A stretch of DNA of 11,879 nt from Pseudomonadota bacterium. Its GTDB lineage: Bacteria; Pseudomonadota; Alphaproteobacteria; Reyranellales; Reyranellaceae. Shown piece by piece: positions 6,519 to 11,879 of the stretch. The stretch is taken from contig JAEZIF010000150.1 of NCBI GenBank assembly GCA_023416135.1, positions 1 to 11,879 of the forward strand, in the 5' to 3' direction. The notes beneath the pieces were generated by a model, which worked only from the letters and a program-made list of their open reading frames with translations, was not told the DNA's origin and made no database searches. Each line of letters opens with the position of its first letter. Position 1 is the first letter of the stretch. The translations under genes were made by a program, and so were the position numbers.

Positions 6519-7565
6519 CTACGCGTCTTGCGCAGGCGATCCCGACTTGTCCTTGGTCAGGATGCCGCCCTTGAGCGGCGCATGGGGGTGCGGCTGCAGA
6601 TCCGCCTTCGGCAAGAGGAACAGCCAGGTCACAAAGACAAACGGCGCGGTAAAGGTCGGGATCCCCAAGGGCGCGAGCGCTGCGTCCATGGCGCCCTGGA
6701 CAATCACCGTGAAGACCGTGCCGAGCAGCGCAAACAGAGCGGTACGCCAGGACGGCGCGTAGAAAACGCAGCCGAGCGCGACAGCAGTCAGTACCGGGCT
6801 GAAGCCGTAGAGGCCCGCCCCCACATCGGCAAGGCTGGCGCCGAGGCCGAGCGACAGGGCGAGCGCTACCGCGGAGCCGGCCACGGCGAACAGCGCGGCC
6901 CAGGGCGAACTGACGAGCAGCCCAAGCACGACGAGGACGCCGCTGACGACGTTGTTGATGAGGAATACCTGCGCCGGTCCCTTCAGGCAGGCTTGGAGCA
7001 TTGGCCACGACGCGAACTGAAGGCCGGGCGCAAGATCGCCCGCCGGGCGCGGCAGCGCCGGCGGCCCCATCGCCGCGATCGGCAGGTGGCCGAAGGAGTA
7101 GGCGGCAAGCACCAGGAACCAGGTGGTCAGGACGAAGGGGGAGGTGAGCGCCGGCGCCTCCCAGGTCGTCATCACCTTGGAGACGGCGAGCATGACGACA
7201 GTCGAGACCGCGGCACCGACGATGAGGACGAGCCACATCGACGGCGCATTGGCGAGAAAGGTCGGCACGGCGGCGCCGACCAGGACGCCGTTGAAACCGA
7301 ACAGGCCTTGCCGCAGCGAGACCTCATCGACGTCCAGCAGCATCGCCGTTGTCGTGGCGATGAGCAGGGCTATGACCGCGCCGACAGCGATGGCGATCTG
7401 CCCTGCGGCGAAGGCACCCCAGGCGATCGCGGCGAGAAAGAACAGGCCGGTCAGCGGATTGTTCTGAAAGATGACCTGGCCTGCGCCGCGAAGGTTGATG
7501 TCGATGAACCGCAAGACGGCATTGCGTTCCACGGTTGCTGCCCATCCTGAGCCCGCGTCTGACAT
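6519..7565 (-). CDS. Urea transporter (UT/SLC14-type channel)
   Basis: The 348-residue membrane protein is a bacterial urea channel that lets urea pass down its gradient to the cytosolic urease. Internal two-fold symmetry, the hallmark of the family, is plain. Phe33-Gln-Asn-Asn-Pro-Leu-Thr-Gly in the first half is echoed by Phe-Leu-Ile-Asn-Asn near 201-205. Gly-Leu-Phe-Gly-Phe-Asn-Gly at 87-93 is echoed by Gly-Leu-Tyr-Gly-Phe-Ser at 251-256. Leu140-Thr-Ser-Pro-Phe-Val is echoed by Phe305-Thr-Ala-Pro-Phe-Val, matching the selectivity-filter motif LxxPF. The ATG at 7565 lies 9 bases past the ureD stop, with GAGAGGG as ribosome binding site inside the end of ureD, so translation is probably coupled. 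It is the last gene of the operon, as in the second urease operon of Brucella where the gene is called ureT. Length is normal for the family. Confidence 0.93.
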   Translation of the reverse strand: MSDAGSGWAATVERNAVLRFIDINLRGAGQVIFQNNPLTGLFFLAAIAWGAFAAGQIAIAVGAVIALLIATTTAMLLDVDEVSLRQGLFGFNGVLVGAAVPTFLANAPSMWLVLIVGAAVSTVVMLAVSKVMTTWEAPALTSPFVLTTWFLVLAAYSFGHLPIAAMGPPALPRPAGDLAPGLQFASWPMLQACLKGPAQVFLINNVVSGVLVVLGLLVSSPWAALFAVAGSAVALALSLGLGASLADVGAGLYGFSPVLTAVALGCVFYAPSWRTALFALLGTVFTVIVQGAMDAALAPLGIPTFTAPFVFVTWLFLLPKADLQPHPHAPLKGGILTKDKSGSPAQDA

Positions 7566-7574
7566 GTCACCCTC

Positions 7575-8483
7575 TCAAGCCCAGAGGAAACTGTCGGGGA
7601 CGCGCGCGCCAACCACCTCCTGCCGGGCAAGCGACCAGAACTTGCGGATCGCAGCGCTGACAGGCGCGGTCTCCATGCCGAGTACCTTGAAGACGAGGCC
7701 GGCATCGTGGGGCAGGCGGCTGCCCCCCGAGGCGAGGCCCCTCTCGTTGTCGAAAGCGGGATCGATGGCGTCGAACAGCCGGTCGGCATGGGCTTTCGGT
7801 GTCAGCAGGACGACGTTTCCGAAAACGTGAAACGAGCCCATCGCTCCACGGCGAGAAACGCCGATGCGGTGCGGCTCGATGATGAATTTCTCGGTGAAGA
7901 GCGATGTGCCGTCGGGCCGCGCGGCGTGGACCGTCGACGAGAACAGGTCGTAATCGAACAATTCGCCCGCTCCGTAGTATTTCCTCCCGGGTGTGATGAC
8001 GTCGGAATAGATCAGCGTCGCCGTCGGATCGATCGAGATCTCGGTGCGCTGGACGAACCGGGAGTGCTTGTGCGGAATGATCGGGTGGGGAATGTATTCG
8101 AGGTAGGAACCGGCGCTCAGAACCAGTTGCTGCGTCTGGGTGGCATGGTTGGAATCCATCTCGTGGATCCGTGTCGCCGCCTGGGTGGTCACATGGGCCT
8201 GCGCGCCCGGCGCCAGATCGACCTCGATGGCATTGCGATCGCCCTGGAGGATGCCGCCTGCGTTGGAGATGATGCAGGCACAGGGCAGACCCGGCATCTC
8301 CTCGTCCCAGTAGAGGGCCTGCTGCACGATCAGCGGGGCGCGCCGGTGCAGCGTGGTGAGGACCGATCGGTCGAAGCGAGGCTCGAAGCCGAGCCGCAGG
8401 AAGGCGTTCTTGCCGAACGAGCCGCTCGGGAGTTGCTTCGGCTCGTCCTGATAGCCGGCAAGTTCCCGCGCGCCGCTCAGCAT
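7575..8483 (-). CDS. ureD: Urease accessory protein UreD
   Basis: UreD is a scaffold chaperone that binds apo-urease and, with UreF and UreG, forms the complex through which nickel reaches the active site. The 302-residue protein shows the family's beta-rich pattern with Gly76-Gly-Ile-Leu-Gln-Gly-Asp-Arg83 and Thr99-Thr-Gln-Ala-Ala-Thr-Arg105-Ile-His. The segment at 127-143, Tyr-Leu-Glu-Tyr-Ile-Pro followed by several His and Pro, corresponds to the Leu-Glu-Trp-Leu-Pro region of classical UreD but is more His-rich. The ATG at 8481-8483 overlaps the ureG stop by one base (TAATG), a common coupling signal. The gene lies after ureG and before the urea channel. In many proteobacteria it instead leads the operon, so this position is a useful marker of the cluster type. 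It is full length. Confidence 0.94.
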   Translation of the reverse strand: MLSGARELAGYQDEPKQLPSGSFGKNAFLRLGFEPRFDRSVLTTLHRRAPLIVQQALYWDEEMPGLPCACIISNAGGILQGDRNAIEVDLAPGAQAHVTTQAATRIHEMDSNHATQTQQLVLSAGSYLEYIPHPIIPHKHSRFVQRTEISIDPTATLIYSDVITPGRKYYGAGELFDYDLFSSTVHAARPDGTSLFTEKFIIEPHRIGVSRRGAMGSFHVFGNVVLLTPKAHADRLFDAIDPAFDNERGLASGGSRLPHDAGLVFKVLGMETAPVSAAIRKFWSLARQEVVGARVPDSFLWA

Positions 8484-9121
8484 TACGCACTTACCTTCTG
8501 GATCGCCGTGTCGAACAGCACGTTTTCGCGGATGAGCCGAACGAGTTCGGGGATGCCTTCCTTGGTCTTGCAGTTGGTGAAGACGAACGGCTTTTCGCCG
8601 CGCATCATGCGCGAGTCATCGTCCATGACCTGAAGGCTGGCGCCGACATAAGGCGCGAGATCGGTCTTGTTGATGATGAGAATGTCCGACCGCGAAATGC
8701 CCGGCCCGTTCTTGCGTGGGATCTTGTCGCCGGCGGCCACGTCGATGACATAGATGAAGAAGTCGACAAGGGCGGGGCTGAAGGTCAGCGTCAGGTTGTC
8801 ACCGCCGCTCTCGAGCAGCACGAGATCGGATTCGGGAAATCTTTCTTCCATTTCCTCGACCGCGGCAAGGTTCATGCTGGGGTCCTCGCGCACCGCCGTG
8901 TGCGGACACCCGCCGGTTTCCACGCCGATAATGCGATCCTCGACCAGGATGCCGCGCAGGGTGCGCCGCACGTGCTTGGCGTCCTCGGTCGTGACGATGT
9001 CGTTGGTGATGACCAGAACGCGGATGCCGAGATCGATCAGAACCGGCGTGATCGCCTCGATGATGGCGGTCTTGCCCGATCCGACTGGGCCGCCGATGCC
9101 GATGCGTGGAATCCTTTTCAT
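8483..9121 (-). CDS. ureG: Urease accessory GTPase UreG
   Basis: UreG is the SIMIBI-class GTPase that powers nickel insertion into urease. The 212-residue protein has the P-loop Gly11-Pro-Val-Gly-Ser-Gly-Lys-Thr18, the metal-binding Cys72-Pro-His74 of the dimer interface in a Glu-Thr-Gly-Gly-Cys-Pro-His context, Glu104-Ser-Gly-Gly-Asp-Asn at the switch region, and Asn151-Lys-Thr-Asp154 for guanine recognition. All key residues are present. The frame is open further upstream to 9466, but that part is antisense-like filler that would cover most of the 3' half of ureF. The ATG at 9121 has AGGAAAG just ahead and starts Met-Lys-Arg-Ile-Pro-Arg, only ten residues before the P-loop as in relatives. 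It lies 14 bases after ureF and shares one base with ureD. Confidence 0.97.
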   Translation of the reverse strand: MKRIPRIGIGGPVGSGKTAIIEAITPVLIDLGIRVLVITNDIVTTEDAKHVRRTLRGILVEDRIIGVETGGCPHTAVREDPSMNLAAVEEMEERFPESDLVLLESGGDNLTLTFSPALVDFFIYVIDVAAGDKIPRKNGPGISRSDILIINKTDLAPYVGASLQVMDDDSRMMRGEKPFVFTNCKTKEGIPELVRLIRENVLFDTAIQKVSA

Positions 9122-9135
9122 CTTTCCTGTCCCTG

Positions 9136-9882
9136 CTAGTTCATGAACATGCGGACGTGACTTTTGACGTGCACGGCTGCGAGGATGTCGGTCATGGGCG
9201 CGAAGCTGGCCATGTCCTCGACGGTCGCGTCGGCGACGTCGTCGTAGGCAGCGGCCACCGTCGCGGTCACATCGAGCAGGATTCTCTGTGTATCCACGAA
9301 CGACATGCGCATCAGGCGCAAGGCCGCTCCCAGGATGGTCGTGGCGACGCCGTATTGATGCACGCCGAACGCGTCCCGCCGATCGATGCCGAGTGCACCC
9401 AAGGCGATCGCCAGGCTGACCGGATGCGTCCCCGCCGTCTCCGCGGACTTGATCCGGCCGAGCCACGCGCGGTTGAGGTCGTCGCCGATGATGGCTTCGG
9501 ACAATTCGCAGAGCTTGCGCCCCATGCGCACGGTCATGAGCCGGGTCTCTTCATTGAGCTTGCGCTCGAAGGTGGTGCGGTCGACGGTCGCCAGGGCAGC
9601 GAGGTCGTGCGCCTTGGCGGCCCGGTGCGCACACAGGAGTGCAACGCCGTCGCAGGTCGCCGCCTGGCGCATGGTAGTGGCGGTGAATTCGCGCAGCCCA
9701 GGCGGATCCTGCACGAGGTTCTCCTGGATCGCGGACTCCAGGCCGTTCGAAAACGAAAAGCCACCGACCGGCAGCGCCGAATCGCCGAACTGCAGCAGAT
9801 GCAGCAGGTCCGGCAGGCGCCGATACGAGCAGGTCGGCTCAGTGATCGCGGCCATGTTGGTGACCGTGGTCGTGATCGTCAT
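9136..9882 (-). CDS. ureF: Urease accessory protein UreF
   Basis: UreF is the helical partner that joins UreD to UreG during urease activation. The 248-residue protein carries the family signature Asp34-Ser-Ala-Leu-Pro-Val-Gly-Gly-Phe-Ser-Phe-Ser-Asn-Gly-Leu-Glu49. It also has Thr152-His-Pro-Val and a C terminus with Pro-Met-Thr-Asp-Ile followed by a His-containing helix and Arg-Met-Phe, all typical. Two starts compete. ATG at 9882 has GAGGGGGAG 4 bases upstream and is preferred, giving a 44-base overlap with the end of ureE. ATG at 9855 would overlap ureE by 17 bases but lacks a ribosome binding site. The first twenty or so residues are not conserved in the family. Overlap with ureE makes coupled translation likely. 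Confidence 0.94.
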   Translation of the reverse strand: MTITTTVTNMAAITEPTCSYRRLPDLLHLLQFGDSALPVGGFSFSNGLESAIQENLVQDPPGLREFTATTMRQAATCDGVALLCAHRAAKAHDLAALATVDRTTFERKLNEETRLMTVRMGRKLCELSEAIIGDDLNRAWLGRIKSAETAGTHPVSLAIALGALGIDRRDAFGVHQYGVATTILGAALRLMRMSFVDTQRILLDVTATVAAAYDDVADATVEDMASFAPMTDILAAVHVKSHVRMFMN

Positions 9883-10453
9883 GACGCTCCCCCTCGCGCT
9901 GGTGCCCATGGGAATGCGAGGTCTCGCTCGCGCCCCCGAACAACTGCCGCGCTTCGTGCGGCGCGAGATGGGGAATGACCTCGGCGCCGAGCATGAATTC
10001 GTAACGCACACCCGGGAAAGCGTGGGTCTTCATCACCGAAGCCATGACCTTGCGGTCCACGGTGAGAGGGACGAGTACGCGTGTGCCCTTGATCACTGCC
10101 GGCCAATGTTGGTTGCCGAGCGCATGGCCCAACTCGAAGGTCGTGCGCACGACCATCTCGGTGTCCTCGCCGATCACGTCGGCAAGGTCGATGATCATGA
10201 CCTCCTTGAGACTGATCCGAGCAATGATTGCCCTGCGGTCCGTACTGTTCCAGGTGAGGATGTCACCGTCGTGCAGGTGCGTGTTGCGGTCCAGCGACAA
10301 GGCCAGTTCGACATTCTGTGTGGTGGATTTGCGCAAGCGGCTTTTCTGCGCCTCCCACTGGTCCAGCACCAGCAGGTCGATGTTCGCCCCCTCAAGGCGC
10401 GTACGCCATTGCGGCTCTTTCGAATTCCCGATGATGCCCTCGATGATGATCAT
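9839..10453 (-). CDS. ureE: Urease accessory nickel chaperone UreE
   Basis: UreE binds Ni2+ as a dimer and hands it to the UreG complex. The 204-residue protein has the two expected domains: an N-terminal beta domain and a metal-binding domain with Gly109-His110-Ala-Leu-Gly-Asn-Gln-His116-Trp-Pro. His116 corresponds to the dimer-interface nickel ligand (GNxH motif), and His144 may serve in a second site. The last 25 residues (180-204) hold nine histidines mixed with acidic residues, a nickel-storage tail found in some but not all UreE proteins. The ATG at 10453 has AGAGG about 5 bases ahead. It follows ureC by 35 bases, and its tail overlaps the start of ureF, so bases 9839-9882 are read in two frames. 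Identification is secure. Confidence 0.95.
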   Translation of the reverse strand: MIIIEGIIGNSKEPQWRTRLEGANIDLLVLDQWEAQKSRLRKSTTQNVELALSLDRNTHLHDGDILTWNSTDRRAIIARISLKEVMIIDLADVIGEDTEMVVRTTFELGHALGNQHWPAVIKGTRVLVPLTVDRKVMASVMKTHAFPGVRYEFMLGAEVIPHLAPHEARQLFGGASETSHSHGHQREGERHDDHDHGHQHGRDH

Positions 10454-10488
10454 GCACGCCTCTGCTTTCGTACATGGACGGGTTCGGT

Positions 10489-11879
10489 TCAGCTGAAGAA
10501 GTAGAGCTGATTCAACGAGATCGACCTGGGCGGGGTCACAGTTGCGTGCATCCCGTCTACGGTCACGGCGAAGGTCTGGGGATCGACGTTGATATTCGGC
10601 AGGTAGCTGTTGCGCACCATGTGCGCCTTGCCGATCACACGCGTGCCCGACACCGGCTTGATTACCCGCTGCAGTCCAAAGCGTTCACCGATCTTGTTGT
10701 CATAGGCAATCCGTGAAACGAAGGTGATTGAACTCCTTGAAAGCGCCGAACCGAACGCACCGAACATCGGTCGGTGGTACATCGGCTGCGGCGTCGGCAG
10801 CGAGGCGTTCGGGTCGCCCATATTGGCCCAGGCAACGAAGCCGCCCTTGAGCACCATCTTCGGCTTGGCGCCGAAGAATGCCGGCTCCCACAGAACGAGA
10901 TCGGCGACCTTGCCCGGCTCGATCGAACCCAGCACATCGCCAATGCCGGCCGTCAGGCAGGGATTGATCGTGACCTTGGCGAGGTAACGCAGCACCCGGA
11001 AATTGTCGTTGCCGGCGCCATCTTCCGGCAATGCGCCGCGCGCCTTTTTCATGGCGTCGGCAGTCTGGATCGCTCGCAGGAACGTTTCGCCGATGCGACC
11101 CATGGCCTGCGAGTCGCTGCCGATCATCGAGATCGCGCCCATGTCGTGCAGCACGCTTTCGGCGACGATGGTTTCTGCCCGCACCCGGCTCTCGGCAAAG
11201 GCCACATCGGAGGGAATCTTGGGGTTGAGGTTGTGGCAGACCATGATCATGTCGAACAGTTCGGCGACGGAATTCAATCCGCATGGCAGCGTCGGGTTCG
11301 TCGAGCTCGGCAGGACATTGCTCTGGCCGACGACCTTGAGCAGGTCGGGCGCGTGGCCGCCACCGGCGCCCTCGCTGTGGTAGGTATGAATCGAGCGCCC
11401 GTCGAAGGCGGCAATGGTGTCTTCGACATAGCCGGACTCGTTGAGCGTATCGGTATGGACGGCCACGGCCACGTCGTACTCGTCGGCCACCGCCAGGCAG
11501 GCGCGGATCGCCGCGGGCGTCGAGCCATAGTCCTCGTGTACCTTGAAGCCAGCCGCTCCACCCAGCAGTTGTTCGACAAGCGGCGCCTTGCCCGTCGAAT
11601 TTCCTTTGCCGCTGATGCCAAAGTTGATCGGCAGTCCCTCTATCGAGCGCAACATCATTTCGATGTTCCACGGACCGTTGGTCGTGGTCACGCCGTTGGT
11701 GCCGTCCACCGGGCCAATGCCGCCGCCCCAGAGCGTGGTGATGCCATTCGATAGCGCGGCATAGACCTGCTGCGGCGAGATGTAGTGAACGTGGGTGTCC
11801 ATCCCGCCTGCGGTGAGGATCAGGTGTTCTCCGGAAATCGCATCGGTGGCGGTACCCGTGACCAGGCCGCGCGTCACCC
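10489..11879 (-). CDS. ureC: Urease subunit alpha UreC (5' end outside window)
   Basis: UreC is the catalytic urease subunit that hydrolyses urea to ammonia and carbamate at a two-nickel centre. The window holds about 463 C-terminal residues, and the start lies beyond the right edge. Numbering from the GTG at 11877, the metal ligands are His29, His31, carbamylated Lys112, His141, His167 and Asp255. The active-site residues are His114, Cys214, His215 and Arg231. Each lies exactly 105 positions below its Klebsiella counterpart (His134, His136, Lys217, His246, His272, Asp360, His219, Cys319, His320, Arg336), so that region has no net insertion or deletion and about 105 N-terminal residues are missing. 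Near the centre some positions differ from the classical enzyme: Tyr32 and Ser34 replace Trp and Cys, and Asn216 replaces His after the catalytic Cys-His. It ends in Tyr-Phe-Phe-Ser, close to the usual C terminus. ureA and ureB are expected upstream. Confidence 0.97.
   Translation of the reverse strand, partial: VTRGLVTGTATDAISGEHLILTAGGMDTHVHYISPQQVYAALSNGITTLWGGGIGPVDGTNGVTTTNGPWNIEMMLRSIEGLPINFGISGKGNSTGKAPLVEQLLGGAAGFKVHEDYGSTPAAIRACLAVADEYDVAVAVHTDTLNESGYVEDTIAAFDGRSIHTYHSEGAGGGHAPDLLKVVGQSNVLPSSTNPTLPCGLNSVAELFDMIMVCHNLNPKIPSDVAFAESRVRAETIVAESVLHDMGAISMIGSDSQAMGRIGETFLRAIQTADAMKKARGALPEDGAGNDNFRVLRYLAKVTINPCLTAGIGDVLGSIEPGKVADLVLWEPAFFGAKPKMVLKGGFVAWANMGDPNASLPTPQPMYHRPMFGAFGSALSRSSITFVSRIAYDNKIGERFGLQRVIKPVSGTRVIGKAHMVRNSYLPNINVDPQTFAVTVDGMHATVTPPRSISLNQLYFFS

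Noticed and set aside
6528..7550. A 340-codon open frame on the plus strand
   Set aside because: It is antisense to the urea channel gene, whose internal symmetry is clear. The product is highly charged and low in complexity.
9122..9466. N-terminal extension of UreG
   Set aside because: The extension overlaps most of the 3' half of ureF out of frame and lacks family similarity; the ATG at 9121 has its own ribosome binding site and the normal distance to the P-loop.
9883..10011. N-terminal extension of UreF
   Set aside because: It lies wholly within ureE in another frame, while the ATG at 9882 has a strong ribosome binding site.

Overview
This is a GC-rich window with the gene content of an alphaproteobacterial chromosome, possibly Rhizobiales-like. 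That placement rests on base composition and on the urease gene order; there is no rRNA or other marker here to fix the taxon. I see no tRNA, rRNA, CRISPR array or intact mobile element.

The left part (1-4850) holds unrelated metabolic genes. It opens with the 3' end of an MFS transporter (+). Next come three minus-strand genes: a small calcineurin-like phosphoesterase, a TauD/TfdA-type Fe(II)/2-oxoglutarate dioxygenase and a PlsC-like acyltransferase. A divergent gap of about 120 bp separates the acyltransferase from a metallo-beta-lactamase-fold hydrolase (+). That gene ends in a strong GC-rich hairpin shared with a convergent GrpB-family gene (-).

The middle (4846-5766) is a scar. The 3' part of a short-chain dehydrogenase/reductase (SDR) gene remains on the minus strand, but its NAD(P)-binding half is gone and the frame closes at a stop at about 5561. 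About 200 bp of unassigned DNA follows. It carries a plausible sigma-70 promoter reading rightward into a nickel transporter gene.

The right part (5767-11879) is a urea/nickel module. A UreH-type nickel permease (+) converges on a tight minus-strand operon. In transcription order the operon is ureC (its 5' end lies beyond the right edge), ureE, ureF, ureG, ureD and a urea channel gene. The logic is coherent: the channel admits urea, the permease admits Ni2+, UreE with its His-rich tail delivers nickel, UreD/UreF/UreG assemble the bimetallic centre, and UreC hydrolyses urea. The order with ureD late and a urea channel last recalls, from memory, the second urease operon of Brucella, rather than the common ureDABC order. 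The urease alpha chain keeps every metal and catalytic residue but differs from classical ureases at several neighbouring positions. I see no clearly new biological system. The most distinctive parts are the urease/urea/nickel module and the truncated SDR next to it.
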